A stretch of DNA of 64,000 bases from DASWJS01 sp036397035. Its GTDB lineage: Bacteria; Actinomycetota; AC-67. Position 1 is the first letter of the stretch, and each line of letters opens with the position of its first letter. Under the pieces are notes generated by a model. It was not told where the DNA came from. It saw nothing but the letters and a program-made list of their open reading frames with translations, and did not search any database. Position numbers and translations under genes: made by a program. Of the stretch, positions 50,726-59,283 are shown in pieces. Where the stretch lies: assembly GCA_036397035.1 (NCBI GenBank), contig DASWJS010000014.1, positions 79,123 to 143,122 on the forward strand, given 5' to 3'.

Positions 50726-51379
50726 GTGGGCACCCGAACGACGCCGCGGCGGCTGGGCTCGATCTGCGCGATCACCCTCAGCGTGCTGCTGGCCGCGCAG
50801 GGCGCGCTGATTACCGCGCGCACCATCGACCCCGCCGACGCCTACTCGACCGGTCCACGCGTCGACACCTCGTTCGTTCCCGACGACGCGGGACCGCCGG
50901 CCGCGCTGCTCCCCTACACCACGCCGAGCGCCCCGTCGCTGTACCAGCGCAAGCCCCCGGCCGCCGACGCCTCGCTCGACGAGATCATCCACGCCGAGCG
51001 CGGCAAGCTGGGCTTCACGTGGCCGGTCGCTTCGCGGGTCATCACCTCGCCGTTCGGACCTCGGGGCAAGCACGAGTTCCACCACGGCACCGACATCGCC
51101 TGCGACATCGGCGACCCGATTCGCGCGTCGGTCGCCGGCCTGGTCCTGGGCGCGGGCAAGGCGCGGTGGTACGGCAACGTGGTGCTCGTCCAGCACGCGA
51201 ACGGCTACGCGACGCTCTACGCGCACCTCAGCGCGATCTCCGTCGCGGCGGGTGCCACCGTGACGACGCAGTCGCAGATCGGCGTCTGCGGGTCGACGGG
51301 CCGCTCGACCGGACCGCACCTGCACTTCGAGATCCGCGACACGCGCTACGTCTACGATCCGCTGACGTTCCTGCCCTGA
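50726..51379 (+). CDS. Exported M23 (LytM-type) peptidase-like protein
   Basis: Peptidoglycan endopeptidase fold. An N-terminal hydrophobic segment (ICAITLSVLLAAQGALITA) exports or anchors it; a 70-residue Pro/Ala-rich linker precedes the M23 domain (about 100-217). Zinc ligands are complete: FHHGTDIACD (His, Asp) and GPHLHFEIRD (HxH). GTG 50726 starts 40 bp after the acylase. It could cleave stem-peptide crosslinks or activate another hydrolase. Confidence 0.9.
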   Translation: MGTRTTPRRLGSICAITLSVLLAAQGALITARTIDPADAYSTGPRVDTSFVPDDAGPPAALLPYTTPSAPSLYQRKPPAADASLDEIIHAERGKLGFTWPVASRVITSPFGPRGKHEFHHGTDIACDIGDPIRASVAGLVLGAGKARWYGNVVLVQHANGYATLYAHLSAISVAAGATVTTQSQIGVCGSTGRSTGPHLHFEIRDTRYVYDPLTFLP

Positions 51380-51386
51380 GCGCGGG

Positions 51387-51953
51387 TCACACCGTCACGA
51401 CGACGCTGCGCGCGGCCTTGTCGTGGATCGCTTGCCGCCGGCCGTCCCACAACGGGAACAACACGTCGAGGATCCCGGGCAGGTAGAACAGCCACCACAG
51501 GATCCACCCGACGAGGAACCGCACGAACGCGCGCCCGTGACCGATGCTCGCGCGGTCGCGCAGGTCGACGACCGCGATCCGCAGCACCATCTTTCCCACG
51601 GTCTGTCCGCGCTGCCCGCCTTCCAGCAACACCTTGTAGAGGCCTTGCACGACGGCGACGAGCAGCAGCCCGTAGACGAACCGGCGCACCTGCACGGGGT
51701 CGACGTCGAAGTCGACCAGGTCGCCGCGCGCGTCGTAGACGGGTTCGAAGGGCGGGCCGGCGAGAAGCCCGATCGCGAGCCCGGCCGGCGCCAGGACGAG
51801 GCCGTCGATGAGATACGCGGCGACGCGCTGCCACCAGCCGGCGTACTGACCGACCGACCGCTCGCTCGCCGCCGCCGGTCCGGGGTGACCACACTGCGGA
51901 CACGTGACGGCGTAGGCGGACAGCTCGTTCCCGCAACTTCCGCAAAATGGCAT
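51387..51953 (-). CDS. RDD-family membrane protein with zinc ribbon
   Basis: An N-terminal zinc ribbon (MPFCGSCGNELSAYAVTCPQ, then CGHPG: CxxC-x12-CxxC) is followed by an RDD domain with three or four helices and the family motif WWQRVAAYLIDGLVLAPAG; GQTVGKMVLRIAVVD is the second RDD signature. ATG 51953, with GGGAGGGG upstream, is preferred to a start 16 codons earlier. The product has 188 residues. RDD proteins have no settled general function; some are sodium/proton antiporters. Confidence 0.88.
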   Translation of the reverse strand: MPFCGSCGNELSAYAVTCPQCGHPGPAAASERSVGQYAGWWQRVAAYLIDGLVLAPAGLAIGLLAGPPFEPVYDARGDLVDFDVDPVQVRRFVYGLLLVAVVQGLYKVLLEGGQRGQTVGKMVLRIAVVDLRDRASIGHGRAFVRFLVGWILWWLFYLPGILDVLFPLWDGRRQAIHDKAARSVVVTV

Positions 51954-52010
51954 CCGACCCCTCCCGGGAGGAAGGGTCTCCGACGCGAAGGGCCGCGTCA
52001 AGCGGTCGCG

Positions 52011-54338
52011 TCAGCGACCGCCGTCGTGTGGCGTCGCGGTGTGCGTCGTGGCGTTGTGCGTCGTGGCGTTGTGCGTCGTCGCCGTCTCATCCGGACGGAC
52101 GGCGCCGCCCGCCGGCGGCATCGTCAGGACGAACGTCGAGCCTCCGCCTTCGCGATCCCGCACGACGAGCGAACCTCCCATCGCGCGCGCGAGCCGCCTC
52201 GACAGGTACAGCCCGAGGCCGGTCCCGCCGGAGGTGCGCGTCAGTTCGTCGAAGAGGCGCTCGTACCGGCCGAACACGCGCTCGCGATCTTCTTCGGGGA
52301 TGCCCGCTCCACGGTCGGAGATCATCACCTCCACGGCTCGAGCCGTGCGGCGAATCACGACGTCGACGGGCTGGCCGGTCGGCGAGTACTTGATCGCGTT
52401 CGACAGCAGGTTGGCGAGGATGCGGTCGAGCCACGCCTCGTCGCCGCGCACGACGCAGTCGGCGTCCGCGGTCACCGTAATCGTTCGATCCGCTTCGACG
52501 AGCCGCAGCCCGTCCACGATCTGTCGTGCGACCTCGGTCGCGTCGACCTCGACCATCTCGCGCGGCTCCATGCCGCGCTCGAGCTTGGCCGCCTCGAGCA
52601 GGTCGCCCATCAACCGGTCCAACCGGCGCGAGTGCCGCAGGATCGAGCGGATGCCCTCGGCGTGCTCGTCGGGCGGCAGGCGGTCACCGATGCGCGCCAG
52701 CGTCTCCGCCCATCCGATGATCGGCCCGAGCGGCGAGCGCAGCTCGTGCGAGATGTTGGCGACGGACTCGGTCAGCTCGGACCGCACCCGGCTCACCTCG
52801 ACCTCCGCGGTCAGGTCGCGCGCGACGACGATCAGCAGGCGGGGCTCGCCCGCGCGGTCGGTCAGCCTCGTGTAGCCGCACGCGAGGGACCGCCGGTCGC
52901 CCTCGCCGCGCGGGAGGATCAACTCGACCGGGAGCTGGGCACGCGTCCAGTCGGCGATCGCCACGCGCTTGCCCCGCCGGTCCCGCACGTCGAGGGCCAG
53001 CGGGCGGTCGATCACTTCCAGCGCGGGGATGCCCGTCAGCCGTTCCATCGCGGTGTTCCAGGACGCCACGGCGCCGCCGGGCGTGACGGTGAAGATCCCG
53101 TCCGAGGTGTGCTCGATGATCTCGCGCAGCTTTCGCCGCTCGTGCTCGACCTGGTCGTGCAGGGCCGCACGCTCGAGCGCGACGGCCGCCTCCCCGGCGA
53201 GCGCCTCCAGGACGGCCAGCTCGTCGTCCTCGAAGCCGCGCGCGCCGCTGCGATCGAAGACCGCGAGGACCCCGGCGCGGCTTCCGACGATCACCGGCAC
53301 GGCGAGCGCCTCGCGCAAGCCGGCCTCTCCGAGCGCGAGGCGCAGGGTCGGATCCGCCTGATCGCCGTGACGGCGCTCGTTCGGCGACGACAGGAGCACC
53401 GCGGCCACGGGGTCGACTCCCGCCGAACCGCCCGAGTCGATCACCAGGCGTCCGTCGTCCCGGTCGATCGCGAGCAACGCGCGCGATGCCTCGAAGCACG
53501 AGCGGACGCCCTCGACGAAGGCCATCAGCGCGTCGGCGGTGCTGCGGCCCTGTACGAGCGCTCGCGTCGCGCGATGCATGCCGCCGATCCGCGCCCGGTC
53601 GGCCATCACCGCGGCGTAGGAACGGTGCACGCCGTGCAGCAGGCCGAGCAGGACCGCGAAGATCAGCAGCGCGGCGAGGTTCCAGTCCAGCGCGACCACG
53701 AACGCGATGCCGAAGGCGGTGTTCACGATCCAGCCGAGCAGGATCGCCGGGGCGAGCCGCCTCGTCACCGCCCGCATCGGCTTGCGCTCGGCCAGCTTGA
53801 CGACGAACGAGAACGCGAACACGTTCACGAGGGCCACCGCGCTCATCGCGGCCATCAGCGCGCCGAGGTTGCGGGCGTCGGGCTCCGAGCCCGCGCGCAG
53901 CGCGCCGAGGACGAGCGCGCCCGCCGCGGCCGCCGCCGACCATTGCGCGACGTTGAACACGAGCTTGTTGAGGGCGTTGTGGTGGCGAAGCTCGACGAAC
54001 GTCAGCGCCGCCGCGACCGTCAAGACGACGGCGTGCGCCGGGAACACGAACAATGCCGCGGCGAGCACCGTTTCGAACAGGTCGATCGCCATGACCTGGC
54101 TCCGGTATTGGAACCGGACGAGCAGCATGGCGGCGACGATCAAGAGCGCGCCGACGAACGGCAGCGCACCCCACGCGACGGTCCGCGTCCAATCGACGCG
54201 AAGGGAGACGACGATCGACAACGCTGCTCCGGCCAGCAGCAGGCCCGCCGTGTAGAGCGGGACCGGGGCGACGATGCTCCCGCGGACGAGGCCGTAGGCG
54301 CGGCGCGGCAGCGCACGCCGGTCGCGACCGGCGCTCAT
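52011..54338 (-). CDS. Membrane sensor histidine kinase with GAF and PAS domains
   Basis: 775 residues. About six or more helices fill residues 25-240, without an extracytoplasmic sensor domain; the hydrophobic region resembles MASE-type sensors. A GAF domain follows (about 250-400), then a PAS domain (IIEHTSDGIFTVTPGGAVAS onward), HisKA with NISHELRSPLGPIIGW (phospho-His) and HATPase with NLLSNAIKYSP, DRGAGIPEED and GGTGLGLYLSRR. The tail repeats ATTHN. No response regulator is next to it; it may act on a distant partner such as the lone receiver at 28.4 kb. It follows the S8 protease by 16 bp. Confidence 0.92.
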   Translation of the reverse strand: MSAGRDRRALPRRAYGLVRGSIVAPVPLYTAGLLLAGAALSIVVSLRVDWTRTVAWGALPFVGALLIVAAMLLVRFQYRSQVMAIDLFETVLAAALFVFPAHAVVLTVAAALTFVELRHHNALNKLVFNVAQWSAAAAAGALVLGALRAGSEPDARNLGALMAAMSAVALVNVFAFSFVVKLAERKPMRAVTRRLAPAILLGWIVNTAFGIAFVVALDWNLAALLIFAVLLGLLHGVHRSYAAVMADRARIGGMHRATRALVQGRSTADALMAFVEGVRSCFEASRALLAIDRDDGRLVIDSGGSAGVDPVAAVLLSSPNERRHGDQADPTLRLALGEAGLREALAVPVIVGSRAGVLAVFDRSGARGFEDDELAVLEALAGEAAVALERAALHDQVEHERRKLREIIEHTSDGIFTVTPGGAVASWNTAMERLTGIPALEVIDRPLALDVRDRRGKRVAIADWTRAQLPVELILPRGEGDRRSLACGYTRLTDRAGEPRLLIVVARDLTAEVEVSRVRSELTESVANISHELRSPLGPIIGWAETLARIGDRLPPDEHAEGIRSILRHSRRLDRLMGDLLEAAKLERGMEPREMVEVDATEVARQIVDGLRLVEADRTITVTADADCVVRGDEAWLDRILANLLSNAIKYSPTGQPVDVVIRRTARAVEVMISDRGAGIPEEDRERVFGRYERLFDELTRTSGGTGLGLYLSRRLARAMGGSLVVRDREGGGSTFVLTMPPAGGAVRPDETATTHNATTHNATTHTATPHDGGR
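52041..52085. repeat. 15-bp tandem repeat at the 3' end of the kinase gene
   Basis: Two exact copies of GTGCGTCGTGGCGTT and a third partial copy encode the (ATTHN)-type C-terminal repeat. The 15-bp unit preserves reading frame, so copy number can vary harmlessly. Confidence 0.85.
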
Positions 54339-54354
54339 CGCGTCCGCACCTTCG

Positions 54355-56049
54355 TCACTTCCACGCGCCGTACCATCGGGCGCCCTCCAGTCCGGCGCCG
54401 TACCACCGTGCGCCGTCCGGCTCCCCGTACCATCGCGCGCCGTACCATCTCGCCCCGCTCCACGTGCTCCCGTACCAGCGGGCGCCGTACCAGCGAGCGC
54501 CGTGGAAGGGCGATGCGTACCAGGTCGTCTCGTTCCACGGCAGGACGACGTACCCGAGCCCGTCCCAGATCAGCAACTGGGTCGTCAGGCTCGCGCTGAT
54601 CACCGTTCCGAACAGCCCCTGGCCGGTCTTCACCCGGACCGTGCCCCGGCTCGTGTGAATGAAACCGAGCCCGTTCGACCGTCCGAGACCGGCATTTGCC
54701 TCGCCCGGCGGCGCGTCCAGCGCCGCCATCACGTTCAGGGCGCCGGCGCCGGTCGCGTTCGGGTCGGCGGACGCCGCCGGCGACGCAGTCGCCCGCATCG
54801 CGTGCTTGACCCGGTCGGGGGTCGTCGCCGGATCGGTTTGCAGCATGAGCGCCGCGGCGCCCGACACGACCGCGGCCGACGCCGACGTTCCGCTGCCCTT
54901 GCGGTAGGCGCCGTCGATCACGTTCGGGAAGTGCTCGGCAACGTTCGAGCCGGGCGCGTCCAGCGACACGACGTTCGCGCCGGGTGCGACGAGGTCCGGC
55001 TTCGTCATGCCGTCGGCGGCCGTGGGTCCGCGCGCCGAGAACTCCGGCAGCGCGTCGTCGGCGACGCCGGGCGTACCCAGGTCGTCGATCGCGCCCGCCG
55101 TGATCACCCACGGGTCGTCGCCCGGCTTGGCGATGGTCATCGGGTCGGGCCCGGCGTTGCTCGCCGAGACCACCACGACGATTCCCGCCTCCCACGCCTT
55201 CTGCACGGCGTAGTTGAGCGGGTCGGTCTGGTAGGACTGCGTTCCGTTCGTGCCCAGGGACAGGTTCAGCACGCCGATGCCGTAGCGATCCTTGAACGAC
55301 ACCACCCACTGGATGGCGGATAGAACGTTGCTCACGTCGGCCGCGCCGTCGCGGCCCGCGATCTTGATAGACACCAGGCTCGCTGCGGGCGCGACACCCG
55401 TTCGGGTCCCGCCCGAAGCGGTCCCGTCGCCCGCGATGATGCCGGCGATGAACGTCCCGTGGCCGTAGGAGTCGTCGCAGCCCGCTTCGCCGGACAGGTT
55501 CACGCACGGCGACCACCGCCCCGTGAGGGCGTCCTGCACGGGCTTCACGCGGCCGGCGAGGTCCGGCACGTCCGCGACGCCGGTGTCGACGAGCGCCACC
55601 GTCACCCCGGCGCCGTTCACACCGGCCGCGTGCGCGGCGTCGGCGTCGATCGCCTGCACGTAGACCGACTCGTCGTGACCCGCGTCCGCGTCGTGGTCGA
55701 GCAGGTGAACGGGCCGGTCGGGCGTCAGCACGGCGATCGCGCGCTCCGCTGCGAGCGCGCGAAGCGCCGATGCGGGAACGCGCGCCGCAAACCCGTCGAC
55801 GATGGGAAGCTCGTCGAGGACCGAGCCGCCGGAGGCTCGAACCGCGCGCGCCGCGCGGTCGAGGTCGCCGTCCGTCCGGACGATCAGATCGACGAAGCCG
55901 CGCGCGCCCAGGAGGTCGCGATCGACGAGGGCGGGAAGTCGGGGATGCTCGCCGGCCGGCACGACGGCGAGCGAAAGCACGAGCAGTATTGCGGCGGTGA
56001 CAGCGACGGGGTTCTTGGCGAGCGCGAGGACTCGGGACCCCAACGGCAC
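54355..56049 (-). CDS. Exported S8 subtilisin-like protease with Trp/Tyr-rich C-terminal repeats
   Basis: An N-terminal hydrophobic signal (about 14-32) and an inhibitor I9-like propeptide (about 50-110) precede the protease. The triad is Asp155 (ALVDTG), His197 (SYGHGTFIAG) and Ser389 (GSGTSASAAVVSG). The last 50 residues contain six GARWYG units (for example HGARWYGARWYGSTWSG). GTG 56049 follows GAGGAGGGG. The operon continues into the kinase 16 bp on. Repeats of this kind in exported actinobacterial subtilases may bind the wall or carbohydrate through stacked aromatic residues; that is inference. Confidence 0.93.
   Translation of the reverse strand: MPLGSRVLALAKNPVAVTAAILLVLSLAVVPAGEHPRLPALVDRDLLGARGFVDLIVRTDGDLDRAARAVRASGGSVLDELPIVDGFAARVPASALRALAAERAIAVLTPDRPVHLLDHDADAGHDESVYVQAIDADAAHAAGVNGAGVTVALVDTGVADVPDLAGRVKPVQDALTGRWSPCVNLSGEAGCDDSYGHGTFIAGIIAGDGTASGGTRTGVAPAASLVSIKIAGRDGAADVSNVLSAIQWVVSFKDRYGIGVLNLSLGTNGTQSYQTDPLNYAVQKAWEAGIVVVVSASNAGPDPMTIAKPGDDPWVITAGAIDDLGTPGVADDALPEFSARGPTAADGMTKPDLVAPGANVVSLDAPGSNVAEHFPNVIDGAYRKGSGTSASAAVVSGAAALMLQTDPATTPDRVKHAMRATASPAASADPNATGAGALNVMAALDAPPGEANAGLGRSNGLGFIHTSRGTVRVKTGQGLFGTVISASLTTQLLIWDGLGYVVLPWNETTWYASPFHGARWYGARWYGSTWSGARWYGARWYGEPDGARWYGAGLEGARWYGAWK
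54361..54503. repeat. Degenerate DNA repeats encoding GARWYG units
   Basis: Imperfect 12-18 bp units around CGCCGTACCA recur at the 3' end of the S8 gene, matching the GARWYG peptide repeats. Codon choice varies slightly between copies, so the repeat is maintained at protein level. Confidence 0.85.
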
Positions 56050-56156
56050 CCCTCCTCGAGTGTCTTCACTCTTGGACTCGACGCGGGGCGATCGACGCTC
56101 GATAGCACGTAATGCCTAATCGTGTGCCAGTTTCCCCCAGCCGCACGGTTCCGCCC

Positions 56157-57068
56157 TCATTTGCGGATGAGGGCCTCCGCGAAGAATCGCACGTTTGCCG
56201 GGCGTTCCGCAATCCGGCGCGTCAGGTACGGGTACCACTGGTCGCCGAACGGAACGTACACACGCAGGCGATACCCTTGCGCGACGAGCCGCTGCTGCAG
56301 CTCGCGCCGGACGCCGTAGAGCATCTGAAACTCGAACCGGTCGCGGGCGAGCCCCCGCCGCCGCGCCTCCGCGATCGCGCGCGCGATCAGATCCTCGTCG
56401 TGCGTGGCGATCATCGCGTAGGACCCCGACCCGAGCAGGCGCTCGGCCAGGCGGGCGAACGCGGCGGCGACCGATCCCCGGCGCTGATAGGCGAGCGAGC
56501 GGGGCTCCCGGTAGGCCCCCTTGCAGAGCCGGACGTGAACGCCCGCGGAGATCAGCCGGTCCAGGTCTACGGCCGACCGCTTCAGACACGCCTGGAGCGC
56601 CACGCCGACGTGCCCCGGGTGCGCGGCGCTCAGTCGCACGCACATCTCGAGCGTGCGCTCGGTGTAGGAATGGTCTTCCATGTCCAGCGTCACCGAGGTG
56701 CCCGCGGCCCGCGCCCGGCCGGCGATGGCTTCGGCGTGGGCGTAGGCGACGGCCGGGTCGAGGTCCAGCCCCATCTGGGTCAGCTTCAGGCTCACGCTCG
56801 CCGGCAGGTTCTCGGCCCGGATCCGGTCGAGCGCCCGTTCGTAGACGCGCGCGGCATTGGCGGCGAGGTCGAGGTCGACCACGTTCTCGCCGAGATAGTC
56901 GATCGAAGCGCTCGCGCCGGCTGCGTCGAGCTTGCGGATCACCTTGACCGCGTCGTCCAGCGTCTCGCCCGCGACGAAGCGGAGCGCGACGCGACGTCCG
57001 ATCCCGCTGGTCGCGATCGAACGGATCGCCTTGCGGTGCGCGAGTCCCAGGACGGCGGCGCGAAGCAC
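56157..57068 (-). CDS. Proline dehydrogenase
   Basis: FAD enzyme oxidising proline to 1-pyrroline-5-carboxylate and reducing quinone, thus feeding the same menaquinone pool as the bc complex. Barrel motifs: SIDYLGENV, VSLKLTQMGLD, VTLDMEDHSYTERTLEM, GVHVRLCKGAYREP, and the C-terminal FEFQMLYGVRRELQ with YVPFGDQWYPYLTRR (proline-carboxylate arginines). The length of 303 residues is that of monofunctional actinobacterial enzymes. GTG 57068 has AGGA upstream. A structured RNA candidate ends about 50 bp upstream of the start. Confidence 0.94.
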   Translation of the reverse strand: MLRAAVLGLAHRKAIRSIATSGIGRRVALRFVAGETLDDAVKVIRKLDAAGASASIDYLGENVVDLDLAANAARVYERALDRIRAENLPASVSLKLTQMGLDLDPAVAYAHAEAIAGRARAAGTSVTLDMEDHSYTERTLEMCVRLSAAHPGHVGVALQACLKRSAVDLDRLISAGVHVRLCKGAYREPRSLAYQRRGSVAAAFARLAERLLGSGSYAMIATHDEDLIARAIAEARRRGLARDRFEFQMLYGVRRELQQRLVAQGYRLRVYVPFGDQWYPYLTRRIAERPANVRFFAEALIRK

Positions 57069-57119
57069 GCCGGAATCCTATGTGCCGCCGGTCCGCGGCA
57101 CGCAAGGTTGAGACAAACA

Positions 57120-57434
57120 TTAGAGCCCGCGGTGTCCTCGGGGCCGGGAGCACTGCCACCTTGCGGCGGCGACACTCACCTGCCTTCGAACTCCACGGGC
57201 TCTAAGTGCCCCGAGCGACCTCCGTACAGCCGTCTTGGTTTCCTCGTGGTAACCCCAACAGACATTCGGCTTTGGGTCGCTTACCCTACTGGTAGTTTAC
57301 CCACCGAACCAGCGAGTTGATCATCCCCACCGGCCCGATAGTGCACCCCCACTCGGTTGGGCTCCTTACGGCCAGCCCGCCCGCCAGAACCCCAGTCGGT
57401 TCCCTGACTCGGCCGTTCCGGCCGCTCGGGGCAC
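57120..57434 (-). ncRNA. Candidate structured RNA of unknown class
   Basis: Read on the minus strand, GTGCCCCGAGCGGCC (57420-57434) pairs with GGTCGCTCGGGGCAC (57206-57220) over 15 bp with one G-U pair, closing a domain of about 229 nt. Inside, CGGCCG-AG-TC pairs with GACGGCTG, and TTCGG/CCGAA encloses two small hairpins (GGTA-AAC-TACC and GGGT-AAGCG-ACCC). Directly after it, TTAGAGCCCGTGG (57193-57205) pairs with CCGCGGGCTCTAA (57120-57132), enclosing a hairpin GCCGCC-GCAA-GGTGGC. A promoter-like sequence ends right at the first stem. Marks of tmRNA, RNase P, SRP or a known riboswitch were not found. It could be free-standing or the leader of proline dehydrogenase. Confidence 0.6.
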
Positions 57435-57438
57435 GCGA

Positions 57439-57466
57439 AAGATACCACGCGAACAAGACAGCGCAA
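57439..57466 (-). promoter_or_regulatory. Putative promoter of the structured RNA
   Basis: On the minus strand TTGCGC (57461-57466) and TATCTT (57439-57444) are 16 bp apart; transcription would begin near 57432, at the first bases of the 15-bp closing stem. Confidence 0.45.
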
Positions 57467-57532
57467 GAGTGATAAAACCCCTGGTCGTCAGACAACGCCG
57501 CAGGTCAGAGCATTCCTGCCGACAAGAGCGTG

Positions 57533-57568
57533 AAAAAGGAATTCTTGCAAGCAGTCTTCACCGCTTGC
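57533..57568 (-). terminator. Putative intrinsic terminator after the lipoprotein gene
   Basis: On the minus strand GCAAGC and GCTTGC pair across a 10-nt loop about 32 bp after the stop, followed by AAGAATTCCTTTTTC. The short stem is weak, but a T5 run in this GC-rich genome is notable. Confidence 0.5.
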
Positions 57569-57599
57569 GCAAACGATCCCTCGGACTCGTACTTGCGCT

Positions 57600-58367
57600 T
57601 CAGCGAGGCTCCGCCTCGGATCGCACGGGGACCTCGACGCCAAGGTAGATCTTCGGGTTCTGCGTTCCCTGCAGGTGGACCTGCCCTTGCTTCGGGATGC
57701 GCGTGCCGTCTCGGATCACCACGAGCAGCGCGTCGAACCACTCGTCCTCGGGGAAGCCGTGGACCTCGACCGGGCTTGCCCAACCGCGCCGCGCGGCCTC
57801 GGCCCGCAGGGCTTCGATCGCACCTGGGAAGGGAGTTCGGCGATTCAGAGGCTCGGCGCTCAGCACCGCCACGTCGGGTGGCAGAATGATCGCGCGGGAA
57901 CGGTCTTGGGAATCACTGACGTCAAGCTCCATCTTGAACCCCGACGACTTGGTAAGGATCGCCGTCCAGTGGGTCAGTCGAAGCTCGAATGTGTTGATCT
58001 CGCCGTCGATCTCCACGTCGATGGGAATGATCTTGTCGGTGCCGGGTGCGGGGTGGGGTATTTCGAACCTCGCTTTCACTAGGTACTCCGCCCCGCACGT
58101 TGGTCCCTCGTCCCTCTGCAACTTGAATCCCTTGATATCGAGTGACCACCGGATGCCAGGACTAAAATCGACGTCAAGCGGCGGCGGAGTGCAGCCGCCA
58201 TACCCCGCATAAACGACGAGTGAGAAGCCCAGGTCTGTTCCGCTCTCGACCCGCTCGATTGCGATGACGCCTGTCGTCGGGCGAACGTAGGTCGAGCGGG
58301 ATTGGGCCCACGGGAGCGCCGAGCACGCCGTCAGCGCCAGGGCAAGGCACGCAGTCAGTAAACGCAA
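57600..58367 (-). CDS. Exported lipoprotein of unknown function (paralog 1)
   Basis: 255 residues beginning LLTACLALALTACSALPW; the lipobox is LTAC (Cys15). The mature part shares, almost unchanged, the segments VRPTTGVIAI, IPIDVEIDGEINTFEL, LTHWTAILTKSSG and PPDVAVLSAEPLNRRTPFPG with the next gene. The start codon appears to be TTG at 58367; no ATG or GTG lies suitably before the leader. I do not recognise the family; the beta-rich pattern suggests an extracytoplasmic binding or structural role. Confidence 0.75.
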   Translation of the reverse strand: MRLLTACLALALTACSALPWAQSRSTYVRPTTGVIAIERVESGTDLGFSLVVYAGYGGCTPPPLDVDFSPGIRWSLDIKGFKLQRDEGPTCGAEYLVKARFEIPHPAPGTDKIIPIDVEIDGEINTFELRLTHWTAILTKSSGFKMELDVSDSQDRSRAIILPPDVAVLSAEPLNRRTPFPGAIEALRAEAARRGWASPVEVHGFPEDEWFDALLVVIRDGTRIPKQGQVHLQGTQNPKIYLGVEVPVRSEAEPR

Positions 58368-58434
58368 AGGAATGGGCGTCGAACTTCGTCAGGGGGTCGC
58401 CGGATCAGATGCGCACGTGATGGCGCTCTGGCCG

Positions 58435-59214
58435 TCATCGTGGTTGGGTCTCCGACCGCTCAGGGACCTCGACGCCGAGGTAGATCTCGGGGTTCCGCGT
58501 TCCTGAAAGATAGACGTGTCCTCGCTTCGGGATGCGCGTGCCGTCTCGGATGACGACGAGCAGCGCGTCGAACCACTCGTCCTGGGGAAAGCCGTAGACC
58601 TCCACCGGGCTTGCCCACCCGCGCCGCGCGGCCTCAGCCCGCAGGGCTTCGATCGCGCCCGGGAAGGGAGTTCGGCGATTCAGAGGCTCGGCGCTCAGCA
58701 CCGCCACGTCGGGTGGCAGAATGATCGCGCGGGAGTGATCCCAGGACTCGTCAATGTCGAGCTGCATCTTCGAGCCCGACGACTTCGTCAGGATTGCCGT
58801 CCAGTGCGTCAGATGAAGTTCGAAGGTGCTGACTTCGCCATCGATCTCCACATCGATCGGGATAGTCTTCTGGGTGCCGGCTGCGGGCCGGGGCAAGGGA
58901 TAGGAAGCGACACCCTTTACGATCGCCATGCAGGTCCCAGCCCTCAACGCGGGGCCTTCGAACCCCTCGATCTTCAGGCTCCAAGCGGATCCGCGCGTAA
59001 CGGAGACCTCAAGCGGATAGTCTCCGCAACCACTTGCCTCACCGGCTTCGAGCATGAGCGAAACGGCACTGGCATTGCTGCCCCCAGTACGGTGAACTCC
59101 AATCACGCCTTCACTCGGGCGAACGTAGGAAGATCGTGACCCAGTCCACGGCAACGCGGTGCAGGCTGTCAACGCCAGGGCAACATACGCAACATACACA
59201 ACCAGTCGATGCAT
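58435..59214 (-). CDS. Exported lipoprotein of unknown function (paralog 2)
   Basis: 259 residues from ATG 59214 (MHRLVVYVAYVALALTACTA); the lipobox LTAC gives Cys18. A longer frame exists upstream but would put 20 extra residues before the signal. Its C-terminal 110 residues are nearly identical to paralog 1, while the region between about residues 35 and 110 has diverged strongly. Four cysteines in the variable half (for example GCGDYP, GTCMAI) could form disulfides. The 67-bp spacing and common strand imply tandem duplication. Confidence 0.8.
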   Translation of the reverse strand: MHRLVVYVAYVALALTACTALPWTGSRSSYVRPSEGVIGVHRTGGSNASAVSLMLEAGEASGCGDYPLEVSVTRGSAWSLKIEGFEGPALRAGTCMAIVKGVASYPLPRPAAGTQKTIPIDVEIDGEVSTFELHLTHWTAILTKSSGSKMQLDIDESWDHSRAIILPPDVAVLSAEPLNRRTPFPGAIEALRAEAARRGWASPVEVYGFPQDEWFDALLVVIRDGTRIPKRGHVYLSGTRNPEIYLGVEVPERSETQPR

Positions 59215-59283
59215 CAGCGACAAGCCTAGCAGCGCTCGTCGGGCGCTACCCTGCCGGACTCGTAGCGTAGTCATGGTCGGCTC

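Noticed and set aside
47942..51325. 1,127-codon open frame on the minus strand opposite the acylase and M23 genes
   Set aside because: It is Arg/Ala/Val-rich with no domain, and lies exactly antisense to two well-supported genes; long shadow frames are expected at this G+C.
51423..54599. 1,058-codon plus-strand frame opposite the histidine kinase
   Set aside because: Composition is that of a shadow frame (Arg, His, Asp-rich), and the kinase on the other strand has all its motifs.
57120..57434. tmRNA or RNase P RNA
   Set aside because: No tRNA-like acceptor with a CCA end or tag frame followed by a T-arm was found, and the RNase P GAGGAAAGTCC and ACAGAA regions are missing.
57281..57495. Two 60-70-codon minus-strand frames in the structured RNA region
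   Set aside because: They start without ribosome sites, are rich in Gly/Arg/Trp and end inside the RNA fold; pairing explains the conservation-like look better than coding.
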